Positions 9,062 through 18,001 of a DNA stretch of 64,000 nucleotides are shown piece after piece. This DNA comes from an uncultured Flavobacteriales bacterium. Lineage in GTDB: Bacteria; Bacteroidota; Bacteroidia; Palsa-965. Every line of letters begins with the position of its first letter. Position 1 is the stretch's first letter. The position numbers and the translations under genes were made by a program. The stretch lies in the NCBI GenBank assembly GCA_903873905.1, contig CAIQQJ010000106.1:1-64000 (forward strand), read 5' to 3'. Under the pieces are notes generated by a model, which saw nothing but the letters and a program-made list of their open reading frames with translations, was not told where the DNA came from and did no database searches.

Positions 9062-11090
9062 CCAAACGCAATCCGATTATGGTTACATCGTCAACCTGTT
9101 CAAATTCCCCTTTCCAATCAAGAAAAGTCTTTCTCAAAATTTCCTTCTGCGCTGAAAGTGAAAGGTTACGCGTGCTAAAAAATAATTCCACCAAACGTTT
9201 CTTCATGAATTTCTTTTCGTGTGGCCCGCCAAATTGATCTGCAAAACCATCTGTCAATAAATAAAAAATTGTTCCTGGAATATTTTTGACGTGCTGTGTT
9301 GTAAAGGGGAGGTGCCGAACAAAACTTCCAATTGGCTGTTTATCGGCACGCAGTTTATTCAATCGATTGTCTTGAATGTAATACAAGGGACTGTTGGCTC
9401 CCGCCCAAAAAATTTCCTTGGTTTCCATGTTAATTACCAATAAGGAAATATCCATTCCATCATTTATGGTCTGATGTGATTTATCGTTAAGAGATTCTTT
9501 TCTGACAAACGTTTCCAAAACAATTTCAGTTGCCTTGTCGAGAATTTTTCCTGGGTCAACCAAATTATATTCATTCACTGCCTTTTCAAGCGCATTTGAA
9601 CAAACCACACTTACCATCGCACCTGGAACGCCATGCCCTGTGCAATCGGCAACAGCAATCATAAAATAGTTTTTGTTTTCATGTGCCCAGAAAAAATCTC
9701 CTGCGACAATATCCTTAGGCTTGTAAATAATAAAATTTTCAGAAAAAACTGAACTGATATGATCGATGGTTGGATGAATAGCATCCTGCAGTCTTTTTGC
9801 ATATTGAATGCTGTCAGTAAAGTCTTTGTTTTTTTGCTCAATGATTTTTCTTTGCCTTACTACCTCTTCCGTTCGTTGTGAAACAAGATCCTCCAGCATG
9901 GAAAAAACTTTTTGTTGCATTTCATTTTTTTCCCTTTCCAGCTTTCTGATTTCAGTGATATCCTGGCCAACACCGATAATGGAACCATCGGTCGCCTTCG
10001 ATTTTTCCCAAGCAATCCATTTTATTCCACCCTCTTTTGTACGAAGCGCCCGCTCATCATATTGATCTTTTTCTCCAACACCGTTTTGAAGAAGTTTTTT
10101 TACACTTTTCTCTCTTTGCTCCGCTTCAAGACCACTGATCGAAGTTTTTATCCAGTATTCTTTCCCAAAAAGTTCTTCCGGTTCATATCCCAATACTTTT
10201 TTTACGGAAGGACTTACATATGAAATTTCATTGTCTGCATTCACCATTATCACAATGGAATTTACCCGTTTCAAGATTTCTTCAGAAGTTCTTCGCAGCT
10301 TTTCGTTTTCAAATTTTTCAGTAATGTCATTGGAATTCAAAATCAGAATATTCCTACCAGCGCTATCGATGGTTGACCTTGCTGCCGATTCAATAATTCG
10401 GAATTCGTTGGTAATGGAAAGAAATTTATGAATGAAAGTGAATTGACTTTCAGGCGAATTGAAAACAGTTTTCCATGTTTCTTTCACGGAATTATGATGT
10501 TCAAATGGAATAAGATCAAGACAATTTTTTTTCAAAAACTCTTCTTCATTATAACCAAGAATTCTTTCGACGTTTGGGCTGCAATAGATAAACTTTCCAT
10601 TCTCATCAATAATTGTGATAAGTCCTGCAGCGTTTTCCACCAACATTTTGAAATGCCCTTCTCGAAAGGCCGCGTCCTTTGCTGCCACCGCCTCCGCTTT
10701 TTTTACTTTTGCTTCGTTGATTGCACGTGTCAATACAAAAGGGAGCTTCTCCAATTTTTCTTTTAAAACATAATCGGTTGCGCCTTTTTTCAAAACCTCA
10801 ACGGCTCGCTCCTCTCCCACTGACTCAGAAACAAAAATGAAAGGGATGCTTGCGTCCAATAATCGGACTTCCTCTAATATTTTGATGCCTAAGTTTTCCC
10901 CAAGCAGATAATCACAGAGGATTGCATCAAATTTACCGGGAATAAAATATTGCTCATTGTCCTTTTTGTTCACAACGTGCACCACGGAAGTAATTCCCAG
11001 TTTTCTCAATTCGACTTTGATCAATTCAGCAGCTTTTTGATTCTGCTCAACAATCAAAATACTCCATTTACTGTTTTCCGTATCCATCAA
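9042..11090 (-). CDS. REC-PAS-PAS-coiled coil-PP2C (SpoIIE-type) serine phosphatase
   Basis: 682 residues. An N-terminal receiver (about 8-125; Asp in AILCDYL, Lys in YVLKEK, acidic pair replaced by EQ) is followed by two PAS domains (about 145-265 and 270-385). A coiled coil follows (about 385-445, SQRTEEVVRQRKIIEQKN), then a SpoIIE/PP2C phosphatase domain with the metal-binding motifs GDFFW, ADCTGHGVPGAM, LTDGFADQFGG and DDVTIIGL. Receiver-linked PP2C phosphatases usually act on anti-sigma-factor antagonists. Both PAS domains and the receiver resemble those of the kinase encoded next. The start is the ATG at 11090 or the next codon, also ATG. Confidence 0.92.
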   Translation of the reverse strand: MMDTENSKWSILIVEQNQKAAELIKVELRKLGITSVVHVVNKKDNEQYFIPGKFDAILCDYLLGENLGIKILEEVRLLDASIPFIFVSESVGEERAVEVLKKGATDYVLKEKLEKLPFVLTRAINEAKVKKAEAVAAKDAAFREGHFKMLVENAAGLITIIDENGKFIYCSPNVERILGYNEEEFLKKNCLDLIPFEHHNSVKETWKTVFNSPESQFTFIHKFLSITNEFRIIESAARSTIDSAGRNILILNSNDITEKFENEKLRRTSEEILKRVNSIVIMVNADNEISYVSPSVKKVLGYEPEELFGKEYWIKTSISGLEAEQREKSVKKLLQNGVGEKDQYDERALRTKEGGIKWIAWEKSKATDGSIIGVGQDITEIRKLEREKNEMQQKVFSMLEDLVSQRTEEVVRQRKIIEQKNKDFTDSIQYAKRLQDAIHPTIDHISSVFSENFIIYKPKDIVAGDFFWAHENKNYFMIAVADCTGHGVPGAMVSVVCSNALEKAVNEYNLVDPGKILDKATEIVLETFVRKESLNDKSHQTINDGMDISLLVINMETKEIFWAGANSPLYYIQDNRLNKLRADKQPIGSFVRHLPFTTQHVKNIPGTIFYLLTDGFADQFGGPHEKKFMKKRLVELFFSTRNLSLSAQKEILRKTFLDWKGEFEQVDDVTIIGLRLDDKFNN

Positions 11091-11559
11091 ACACTTTTTT
11101 CACTTTAAGATTGAATTTATCTTCTAAATGCAATCTTAGTAGGGGTTAATCACTAAGCTGTTTACTTTATCGTAATCGTAACAAGCGAAAAACAATTTTA
11201 TAAATTCACAACATTCAAAATAAGTTTGCCATGAAAAGCCGAATTGAAATGGGCAACTAATTTACCACAAAGCTATTGCTATTATTAACTTAACAACCAA
11301 AGTTAAGTGTCATTAACTTATCCGATTTCCCTGATTTCTTTCATGTGTAAGGTAAAAGCGTTTTTTGTTTAACAAAATTCAATCCGATGCTTGACTTTTG
11401 TTTCTCAAACGTTCATGATTCAAGCATTTACAATTTTTAAAACAGTTGGTTAAGCTAAACAAACCTCAAGGGCTTTAAAAATATTTTTCTTTTGAAATTT
11501 CCTATTCTATTTATATTTACATTTATGTATCATTATTAACTAGAAAACACACTTTTCAA
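11091..11559. other. Divergent intergenic region, 469 bp
   Basis: No gene is seen here. It separates the phosphatase-kinase pair (minus) from the lone receiver (plus). ACTTAAC at 11288-11294 and GTTAAGT at 11302-11308 form an inverted repeat that could be an operator. A promoter candidate for the plus strand lies at 11491-11519. Confidence 0.5.
11491..11519 (+). promoter_or_regulatory. Candidate promoter of the receiver gene
   Basis: TTTG at 11491-11494, a 17-base spacer, then TATATTTA at 11512-11519 (seven of eight positions of TAnnTTTG). The start codon is at 11560. Confidence 0.4.
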
Positions 11560-11985
11560 ATGGCCCCTAAACCCCCAAAAAGCACCTTTGAAATTGTCAT
11601 GCTAATTGATGATAATGAAATCGATAATTTCATTAATGATCGAATGATAAAGGGCTGCAACTTTTCCGAAAATGTTTATGTGAATACCGGAACGCAAAGC
11701 GCACTTGAGTTTCTAAAAAATATGACCATCAAAAAAGATGTTCGCAAGGAACATCTTCCGTCTATTATTTTTCTGGATATCAACATGCCGATTCTGGATG
11801 GGTTTCATTTTCTTGAAGAATTTGAAAAACTTGATCAAAGTCTCATCAAGGATATTAAAATTTACATGCTCACCAGCTCTATTGACCCAAGTGATCTAAG
11901 CCGTTCTGAAAAATATAAAAGTGTGAAGGGATTCCTATATAAGCCACTTACACAGGACGCACTTCAGAAATTGGCAACGGCCTGA
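11560..11985 (+). CDS. Single-domain response regulator
   Basis: A 141-residue CheY-like receiver with no output domain. The acidic pair is D17-D18 (VMLIDDNE), the phospho-acceptor D73 (IIFLDINMP), the Thr/Ser position T105 (YMLTSS) and the conserved Lys K128 (FLYKPLT), so all catalytic positions are present. This contrasts with the degenerate receivers of the divergent kinase and phosphatase genes. It could be the phosphorylation partner of the histidine kinase at 4484, which otherwise has no intact receiver nearby; this is inferred from position only. Small receivers of this type are common as shuttle proteins in Bacteroidota. Confidence 0.9.
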   Translation: MAPKPPKSTFEIVMLIDDNEIDNFINDRMIKGCNFSENVYVNTGTQSALEFLKNMTIKKDVRKEHLPSIIFLDINMPILDGFHFLEEFEKLDQSLIKDIKIYMLTSSIDPSDLSRSEKYKSVKGFLYKPLTQDALQKLATA

Positions 11986-12033
11986 CAATTTTGTTTGTTT
12001 TCTTACACACGTAACCCCTAGTATGATAATGGA

Positions 12034-12064
12034 TTTCAAGAAAATTAGCCAGCGTGTAGTTTTG
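12034..12064 (+). promoter_or_regulatory. Candidate promoter of the 12087 gene
   Basis: TTTC at 12034-12037, exactly 19 bases, then TAGTTTTG at 12057-12064, a full match to TAnnTTTG. The ATG is at 12087. Confidence 0.6.
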
Positions 12065-12086
12065 ATTTACAATAAAAATCAGAACT

Positions 12087-12599
12087 ATGAGACCCCCACA
12101 CATTTTTCAGTTCATCGCAACAATAGCAATGTTGTTTTTGAATCAGGCAATAAACGCCAATCCAAAATTTATTAATCAAGAAGGTCCTGGACTACAGATA
12201 TCTTCAACACTTATGTACAATGAGGAAAGGGTTCCCGATTATCAGTTGATCATTTATGATGAAAACCAATTAACGGATACAATTTTTGTTGCAAAGGCAA
12301 AACCAGTTTGTCTGAAACTAAGTTATGGTCACAATTATTCAATTCGATATATTAAACAAGGATTTCATGAAAGAGTTGTAATGATCGACACCAGAGTCTG
12401 TACCGCGAAACAAAACAAAATGTCAGATTTCGATTTTGAAATAGAAATGATTCCGACATACAAAAATGGGAATACGCTTTATGGTTTGCCTGTTGCGCTG
12501 ATCAATTACGATTACACCGATAATAAATTTGAATACAGCAGGAATTATCACCGACAAGTAAGAGGAAAAGAAATAAAAGAAATAGATATTGACAATTAA
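12087..12599 (+). CDS. Exported protein of unknown function
   Basis: 170 residues with a signal peptide (FIATIAMLFLNQAINA). The mature part looks beta-rich: VPDYQLIIYDENQLTDTIFV, then KLSYGHNYSIRYIKQGFHER, which resembles the small beta-sandwich domains of Bacteroidota secreted proteins that describe a carboxypeptidase-regulatory-like fold. I do not recognise a specific family. A well-spaced promoter candidate lies directly upstream, and the gene at 12709 follows after 109 bases. The C-terminus is charged (RQVRGKEIKEIDIDN) and shows no sorting domain. Confidence 0.7.
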   Translation: MRPPHIFQFIATIAMLFLNQAINANPKFINQEGPGLQISSTLMYNEERVPDYQLIIYDENQLTDTIFVAKAKPVCLKLSYGHNYSIRYIKQGFHERVVMIDTRVCTAKQNKMSDFDFEIEMIPTYKNGNTLYGLPVALINYDYTDNKFEYSRNYHRQVRGKEIKEIDIDN

Positions 12600-12708
12600 A
12601 CGCAAACTGTTTACCTTCATTGGCGTAGTTTAGCCATTAGCGATTTTTTAAATTCTAAATGGTTTTCTGACAACAAGGATGTAAGCACTTTATGATGTTT
12701 TGGTTTAT

Positions 12709-14139
12709 ATGATTAAAAAAGTAATTGAACAGCTTAACCCTGAAAATTATGAGGCCCTACACAGGGAGCTCAGTCAGAATCGTGGGGAAAAATTTTCAAA
12801 ATTATTGGAATTATATAGGGAAGGTAAATTGGAAGATGATGCAATCCGTGAGACAATTGGCATCAACTCAACTGCGTATTATGCACTCAAATCCAGATTG
12901 CTGGATAAAACCCAGGAATATCTTTTTCGCATTGCAAGTGATACGCGTGGTGATCTACTGAAAAACATTTCTTCCGTTCCGCAGCTGGTGAACAATACTC
13001 CTAGGGAAACTGCAATCAGTCTATTGGAACATCTGGAGACTGAATTAATCAAAGCCGATTTGCCAAGGGAACTTTCGAGCGTATACAACGGATTAAAAAA
13101 ACTACACCTTCATACCGATCAATATTATCATTACCAGCAATTGTACAATAAGTCTGTTGCTTATTCCTTGGCAATTGACAAGGCGGATGAACTGCTTTGT
13201 TCGTTTAATCGTGAGTTGGGTTATTACCTGCTTTCCGGTGATCAATCCAAAGTTGATATCCTTGGCCTTTACATAAAGGAATTGCGTCATCTGAATAAAT
13301 TATATGATTCGCATCGACTAAAATCCTTTTTGTATCTGGCCACTATTTCCTATTCCCTTTTCGCAGGAAATGAAAATGACATTCCTGAAACGGAAGAGAC
13401 AACAGAGGGTTTGCTGAAATTGTTTTGGGAAATTCTTGAGAAATATCCGGATGACAAACAATATAAGTTTCTGATTACTGCTTGGCATTTTTTGAATTTT
13501 GAATATTACCACAAATTAAATCTGCATAAAAACAGTATTGTTTCCTATGAATATGTAAACAGGGACCTTTCCCTCTTTCTCTTATTGGGACACACGTGTC
13601 CTGCTCCACATTTTTTCTGTTCGAAAATTGAATACGAGATACAAAACAAAAAAACATCAACGCTGTCAAATGAATATTTGGAAAATGGAATAAAGCCTTC
13701 TACTGAGAATGTGATGGAGTATTTCTATTATTCAATTTATGGCGCTGCTTGTTTTTTCCATTCCGAAAAATACCAGGAGGGCGCAGCAATTTTAAATAAT
13801 TGTCTGAATGAAATCAGTTTCAAGAATTTCCCTTTCGCGGAATTTCAGGTAAAATTATTCCAAACCTTACTGTTGCTGCTAAGTGAAAAAAACGAGTCTG
13901 CTGAAATAGTTTACCGAAGTGTTTCCAGAAAATTACAATCGGAAGATTTTCCAAATCAATTTCCTCAGGCAGTTGCATTTTCAAAATTCCTGAAAATCGC
14001 AATCAATGATAAATCAGCTGGGAAAATAAAAAAACTAAATGAGGCTTACTCCTTATTCTCATTGATAAATTCCGGTCAGCATAAATTACTGAAATTTGTT
14101 CCCCTCAGCGAAAATCAAATTCGAATTTTGACAAAATAA
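12709..14139 (+). CDS. Alpha-helical protein of unknown function
   Basis: 476 residues from the ATG at 12709; an upstream in-frame TTG at 12700 is less likely. The N-terminal part (about 1-80) is helical and charged (EQLNPENYEALHRELSQNR). The rest is a run of amphipathic helices with regular aromatic and leucine positions, as in TPR-like repeat proteins (YYHYQQLYNKSVAYSLAI, SIYGAACFFHSEKYQEGA). There is no signal peptide or membrane segment, so it is probably cytoplasmic. Long helical proteins of this kind occur in Bacteroidota as single genes without known role. No enzyme motif was seen. Confidence 0.8.
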   Translation: MIKKVIEQLNPENYEALHRELSQNRGEKFSKLLELYREGKLEDDAIRETIGINSTAYYALKSRLLDKTQEYLFRIASDTRGDLLKNISSVPQLVNNTPRETAISLLEHLETELIKADLPRELSSVYNGLKKLHLHTDQYYHYQQLYNKSVAYSLAIDKADELLCSFNRELGYYLLSGDQSKVDILGLYIKELRHLNKLYDSHRLKSFLYLATISYSLFAGNENDIPETEETTEGLLKLFWEILEKYPDDKQYKFLITAWHFLNFEYYHKLNLHKNSIVSYEYVNRDLSLFLLLGHTCPAPHFFCSKIEYEIQNKKTSTLSNEYLENGIKPSTENVMEYFYYSIYGAACFFHSEKYQEGAAILNNCLNEISFKNFPFAEFQVKLFQTLLLLLSEKNESAEIVYRSVSRKLQSEDFPNQFPQAVAFSKFLKIAINDKSAGKIKKLNEAYSLFSLINSGQHKLLKFVPLSENQIRILTK

Positions 14140-14299
14140 ATTCAGTTTCATTTCCCTTTTTATTCCATCATCCTATTTTCACTTTTCATTGCCAATCTTC
14201 ATTGGTGAAAAGTGCAATTCTTAAATTGTGTTTCAGCATTTTGCAGTTTCACAACAATTCCCCAAATCTTACACACAGTAGTTCTTGAAGGTCATTGGC

Positions 14300-14330
14300 T
14301 TTCTTGTCCCTGCAATGATTTTTATGTTTG
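14300..14330 (+). promoter_or_regulatory. Candidate promoter of the 14359 gene
   Basis: TTTC at 14300-14303, 19 bases, then TATGTTTG at 14323-14330 (full match to TAnnTTTG). It lies upstream of the ATG at 14359 but downstream of the earlier in-frame ATG at 14212, so it favours the later start. Confidence 0.6.
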
Positions 14331-14358
14331 TCATGTATTAACCCTAGCACCTACTACC

Positions 14359-15681
14359 ATGACACGCTCTACCACTCTCGCACTACTCACTGCAACCTTG
14401 ATCAGTGCTTCTGTCTTTTCCGCTCCAATAACACACGCATTGAAAATTAGCGTTGTTTACAATTCCAACCTCAGCACGCAGCAGCCCACTGCACTACTAA
14501 TGTCCTTTTCTTCCAACGGCACAGACGCATTGGACGCTTTTGATATTGGAGATCAGAATTCTGTTGGCCCAATGGGGACAATGGTTTATCCTTTCACCAT
14601 GACAAGTGACAATACCATCGTAACAAATGAAGATGCACGACCAGTCTTGGAAGGTTATACAAGAATTGCATTTGGATTTGCAACAAAGTTTCCTGTAACC
14701 ATCAAACTGCTTGCAAGCCTTTTAAGTAACAGCCTAGATACAACGAACCGACCTGCATATGCATGGCTTGAACAAATTTCTACTGGTAACATTTATCCAA
14801 TAGTTGGTGACACACTAGAACTAACGCTTCCCGCAAACCTTGCCTTCGCATCTGATTTTTATTTGCATACAGGCCCGGAAATTCTCAAAACAACAGCTAA
14901 CGCAACTTGTTTCAATTCAAATAATGGCAAAATTTCAGTTATCAATCCAAATGTCACCAATTGGAATCTTTCCATTTATAAAAATAATTTATTGGTAAAT
15001 TCTACCGCTGTAAATCAACAAGACACTACTATTGCAAATCTTGCAGCTGGCAATTATACCGTAATCTCCTCTGTAAATTCAGTCAATGTTGATTCTGCAT
15101 TTGTATTAGTAAAAAGTCCGCCTCAAATCATTCCTGCCTTCACTATCGACAATTATCATCCAACAACTGATGATGTTGTGAATTTCACCAATATTTCTGC
15201 AGGCGGAATCACTTACAATTGGAGTTTCGGAGATGGAAATACGGACACACAGAATAACACAGCACATCAATATAACAACGCTGGAAATTACGAAGTGATC
15301 CTAACAGCAATAAATAATTCAGGCTGTCAAGAAACAACATTAGATTCTGTGTTTGTAACAGCTCCTTCCTTCAGTATTCATCAAGGTCCGAACATCCATC
15401 CAAACTTTGATAATTCATCTGTGGACAATGGGGAATTCAACCATACAAGCAAATTTGATCCTGCTATAATTAATGATCAGAGCAATGAGAGAATCATGAT
15501 CATCCAAAATGAAACTGTGGAAATGACCGTGCGGATTTTGGACATGAGTGGTCGCTTCATCAGTTCCGTCACAAGTTCAAATCTCACTATCGAAATAGCA
15601 TTGCCGCAAACAGGAATTTATTTGGTGCAACTGATTTCCAAAAACGGTGAAATGAAATCAAAAACAATTTTCATCAACTAA
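14359..15681 (+). CDS. PKD-domain secreted protein with T9SS type A sorting domain
   Basis: 440 residues from the ATG at 14359, which gives a signal peptide (MTRSTTLALLTATLISASVF). The longer frame from 14212 would bury it and would start before the promoter. The N-terminal 170 residues have no family I recognise. A Cys-containing SprB-like segment follows (KTTANATCFNSNNGKISV). A PKD domain lies at about 255-335, with the typical ITYNWSFGDGNTDTQNNT and HQYNNAGNYEVILTA. The C-terminal sorting domain (VRILDMSGRFISSV, TGIYLVQLIS, KTIFIN) directs T9SS export and surface attachment. It is monocistronic: a terminator follows at about 15758. Probable surface or adhesive protein. Confidence 0.85.
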   Translation: MTRSTTLALLTATLISASVFSAPITHALKISVVYNSNLSTQQPTALLMSFSSNGTDALDAFDIGDQNSVGPMGTMVYPFTMTSDNTIVTNEDARPVLEGYTRIAFGFATKFPVTIKLLASLLSNSLDTTNRPAYAWLEQISTGNIYPIVGDTLELTLPANLAFASDFYLHTGPEILKTTANATCFNSNNGKISVINPNVTNWNLSIYKNNLLVNSTAVNQQDTTIANLAAGNYTVISSVNSVNVDSAFVLVKSPPQIIPAFTIDNYHPTTDDVVNFTNISAGGITYNWSFGDGNTDTQNNTAHQYNNAGNYEVILTAINNSGCQETTLDSVFVTAPSFSIHQGPNIHPNFDNSSVDNGEFNHTSKFDPAIINDQSNERIMIIQNETVEMTVRILDMSGRFISSVTSSNLTIEIALPQTGIYLVQLISKNGEMKSKTIFIN

Positions 15682-15757
15682 TATTTCCAAAAAAAAACAT
15701 TTATTGCTGATGTGGAAAATTAATTAAGCAGAAAAGTTAGGGTTCGGGGTTTTTTTA

Positions 15758-15790
15758 CAAAAATGAGGAGTGTGGTAGCTCCTCTTTTTT
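15758..15790 (+). terminator. Rho-independent terminator
   Basis: GAGGAG (15765-15770) pairs with CTCCTC (15779-15784) across an 8-base loop, extended by an A-run before and a T-run after the stem. It serves the gene ending at 15681. Confidence 0.8.
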
Positions 15791-15866
15791 GTTTTTTATA
15801 GTCAAAGATTGCTGAACATATTTGGATTGATTCTTACATCTGCAAGTGCAAAGACCCTATTGGCTT

Positions 15867-15895
15867 TTTGTTTGCTTCTTTCTTTCGGAATTTTG
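15867..15895 (+). promoter_or_regulatory. Weak candidate promoter of the 15925 gene
   Basis: TTTG at 15867-15870, 17 bases, then GAATTTTG at 15888-15895, which matches TAnnTTTG except at the first base. Confidence 0.3.
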
Positions 15896-15924
15896 TTGTG
15901 TACTAATTATTTATCCGCAAACAA

Positions 15925-16629
15925 ATGAAAACTCTCCGCACAACCGCCATGACATTAATTTTGCTACTGACAGGATCATTAGCAATGAACGCCAAAGACA
16001 CCTTACCAACAGAAAAAAAAATTGCCATTAATAATATTTCCTGCAATGGAACTATAAGTGGCGATGGTTTCGAAATGCAATATGTTCCATCAATAGGAAT
16101 TCGTTTTGGTAAAAGAATCGTTTTTTCAGGAGCGCCAATTTTTAGTTCTTCAAACTGGAAGAACGAAGGATACGCTTTAAGTTCTCAATATATATTAATG
16201 CGGGAAGAAGCTAGCTATAGCGGCCATATGATTTTGTCTGCAAATGTTTCCTATGATCACTTTTCCAACATTGGCCTTAGTGCTGCTACTGTCAGAAATG
16301 AAAATCGTGCATTTTCCAGTAAGGATTTTGAAAACCTTCCAAATTTCAAAGATGTCCGCTATGCTGGATATGAAGTTGCCGCAGGTTTTGGAATTAGTTA
16401 TCGCTTTCGTTGCGGATTACTTTTAAATACAGAAGCTGGATTTTCATATTACGACACAAAGCAAAAAGCGTCGAGCCAAATACTTACCATAAAGGAAAAC
16501 CAAGGTATGGGTATCTGTTTAAGCGCAGGAATTGGTTGGAAATTTGGGAAAATGATGAGTCGTCAAAAACATGATGAACTAATGAAAGACCAAGAACAAC
16601 AAGAAGAAAAATATGCTGATCAGAACTGA
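15925..16629 (+). CDS. Probable outer-membrane beta-barrel protein
   Basis: 234 residues with a signal peptide (MTLILLLTGSLAMNA). The mature part shows alternating polar/hydrophobic strands with aromatic ends, typical of small outer-membrane barrels: GFEMQYVPSIGIRFGKRI, YAGYEVAAGFGISYRFRCG, ICLSAGIGWKFGK. The final strand is followed by a charged, Gln-rich tail (about residues 212-234, KHDELMKDQEQQEEKY) that would face the periplasm or form a short helix. I recognise no specific family. It stands alone after a terminator, and the next gene is convergent. Confidence 0.7.
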   Translation: MKTLRTTAMTLILLLTGSLAMNAKDTLPTEKKIAINNISCNGTISGDGFEMQYVPSIGIRFGKRIVFSGAPIFSSSNWKNEGYALSSQYILMREEASYSGHMILSANVSYDHFSNIGLSAATVRNENRAFSSKDFENLPNFKDVRYAGYEVAAGFGISYRFRCGLLLNTEAGFSYYDTKQKASSQILTIKENQGMGICLSAGIGWKFGKMMSRQKHDELMKDQEQQEEKYADQN

Positions 16630-16700
16630 TTTTTGATTCTATCTATTGAATTCAAAAAAACTTTCATTCAAAATATCCGAGTCTGTCAAAAAAATAAAAA

Positions 16701-17747
16701 TTATTTTCCCAACAAAGCATCCCATCCCTGAGCAGTAATCGGATGTTCTGTATTACTCCTTGTTACAAGATTTACTCCTGCTTCTTTTGAGGTGATATGT
16801 CCAATGAAAGTAATATCAGGGTTGTTCTGCAACTTCTCAAAATCTTTCATGGCAATGGTGAACAACAATTCATAATCTTCGCCTCCATTCATCGCACACA
16901 TGGTAGGATCAAGACTGAATTCTCTTGCACGATCAAAAGTCATTGGATCCATAGGAATTTTTTCTTCGTACAGCTGTGCTCCCACTCCCGACTGCGTGCA
17001 AATGTGTAAGAGTTCTGAAGCAAGTCCATCAGAAATATCGATCATGGAGGTTGGTTGCACTCCACGCTCAGCAAGCATTTGAATGATATCAATTCTCGCT
17101 TCTGGTTTTAATTGTCGTTCCAAGATGTAATCATTTCCTTCAAGGTCCGGTTGAATTTTTGGATCGGATTTGAAAACTTCTTTTTCCCGCTCAAGCATTA
17201 GCAATCCCATATATGCACCACCGAGATCGCCTGTAACGCACAAAAGGTTTTTTTCCCTGGCGCCATCTCTATAAACCAACTTTTCTTTTTCAGCTTCTCC
17301 AATTGCAGTGCAGGAAATAATCAATCCACTTGTCGATGATGTAGTGTCGCCTCCAACTAAATCAACTCCGTACCGCTCACAAGCAACTAACATTCCGGAA
17401 TACAATTCTTCAATTGCATCCAATGAAAATTTGCTGGATATAGCAATGGAAACCAACAACTGTTTCGGTATTGCATTCATCGCAAAAATGTCTGAAAAAT
17501 TAACTGTCGCCGCTTTGTATCCCAAATGTTTTAAGGGAACATACGACAAGTCGAAATGAACACCTTCTACCAACATGTCAGTTGAAACAACGCTCACCTT
17601 CTTGCCACCATAATCAATGACAGCCGCATCATCACCCACTCCTTTTAGCGAAGTGGGATTTTTTATTTCAATGTTTTGGGTAAGATGATGAATTAGTCCA
17701 AATTCGCCGAGCTTGGAAAGTTCCGTTGTAGATTGATTGTCGAGCAT
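16701..17747 (-). CDS. thiL: Thiamine-monophosphate kinase
   Basis: 348 residues, the usual length. ThiL phosphorylates thiamine monophosphate to thiamine pyrophosphate, the last step of cofactor synthesis, in the cytoplasm. The AIR-synthase-like fold is marked by GEFGLI (14-19), GVGDDAAV (36-43, metal and ATP binding), TDMLVEGVHFD (56-66), GGDTTSS (132-138) and DISDGLASEL (237-246). No other thiamine gene is near. It is divergent from the suf operon, with about 250 bases between them. SufA-type scaffolds feed iron-sulfur enzymes of thiamine synthesis, but no functional link is shown by the sequence. Confidence 0.95.
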   Translation of the reverse strand: MLDNQSTTELSKLGEFGLIHHLTQNIEIKNPTSLKGVGDDAAVIDYGGKKVSVVSTDMLVEGVHFDLSYVPLKHLGYKAATVNFSDIFAMNAIPKQLLVSIAISSKFSLDAIEELYSGMLVACERYGVDLVGGDTTSSTSGLIISCTAIGEAEKEKLVYRDGAREKNLLCVTGDLGGAYMGLLMLEREKEVFKSDPKIQPDLEGNDYILERQLKPEARIDIIQMLAERGVQPTSMIDISDGLASELLHICTQSGVGAQLYEEKIPMDPMTFDRAREFSLDPTMCAMNGGEDYELLFTIAMKDFEKLQNNPDITFIGHITSKEAGVNLVTRSNTEHPITAQGWDALLGK

Positions 17748-17914
17748 TGTGTAAAGGTAGTTCGGAGTGGGGAATAGAAAGTTAGCGGATTATAGAAAAA
17801 AACATAAAATCCATTTATTGCCTCCAATGTTTTTTCCTATCCCTGCTGCAAGGAAAGACAAGAGCCTCCATTATTGAAGCAATCATAAAAAACATGAATT
17901 TTCCTGACCAAATC

Positions 17915-17946
17915 ATTGCAAATGACCGTAAAAGTAGGTAATTTTG
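17915..17946 (+). promoter_or_regulatory. Candidate suf operon promoter
   Basis: ATTG at 17915-17918, 20 bases, then TAATTTTG at 17939-17946, a full match to TAnnTTTG, 55 bases before the sufA start. Confidence 0.55.
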
Positions 17947-17958
17947 ACCACTAATTAG

Positions 17959-17971
17959 ATTTAGTCTAAAT
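17959..17971. promoter_or_regulatory. Perfect 13-base palindrome downstream of the suf promoter
   Basis: ATTTAG, T, CTAAAT is a perfect palindrome starting 12 bases after the -7 element, a position where a bound repressor would block transcription. Its core TTAGTCTAA resembles the centre of DtxR/IdeR-type iron boxes (TTAGSCTAA). This regulator assignment is a guess. Confidence 0.4.
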
Positions 17972-18001
17972 AAACGCGGTTTCATATAAAACTGATAACC
18001 A

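Noticed and set aside
14212-14358. N-terminal extension of the PKD protein
   Set aside because: It would hide a good signal peptide and begins upstream of the promoter candidate at 14300-14330.
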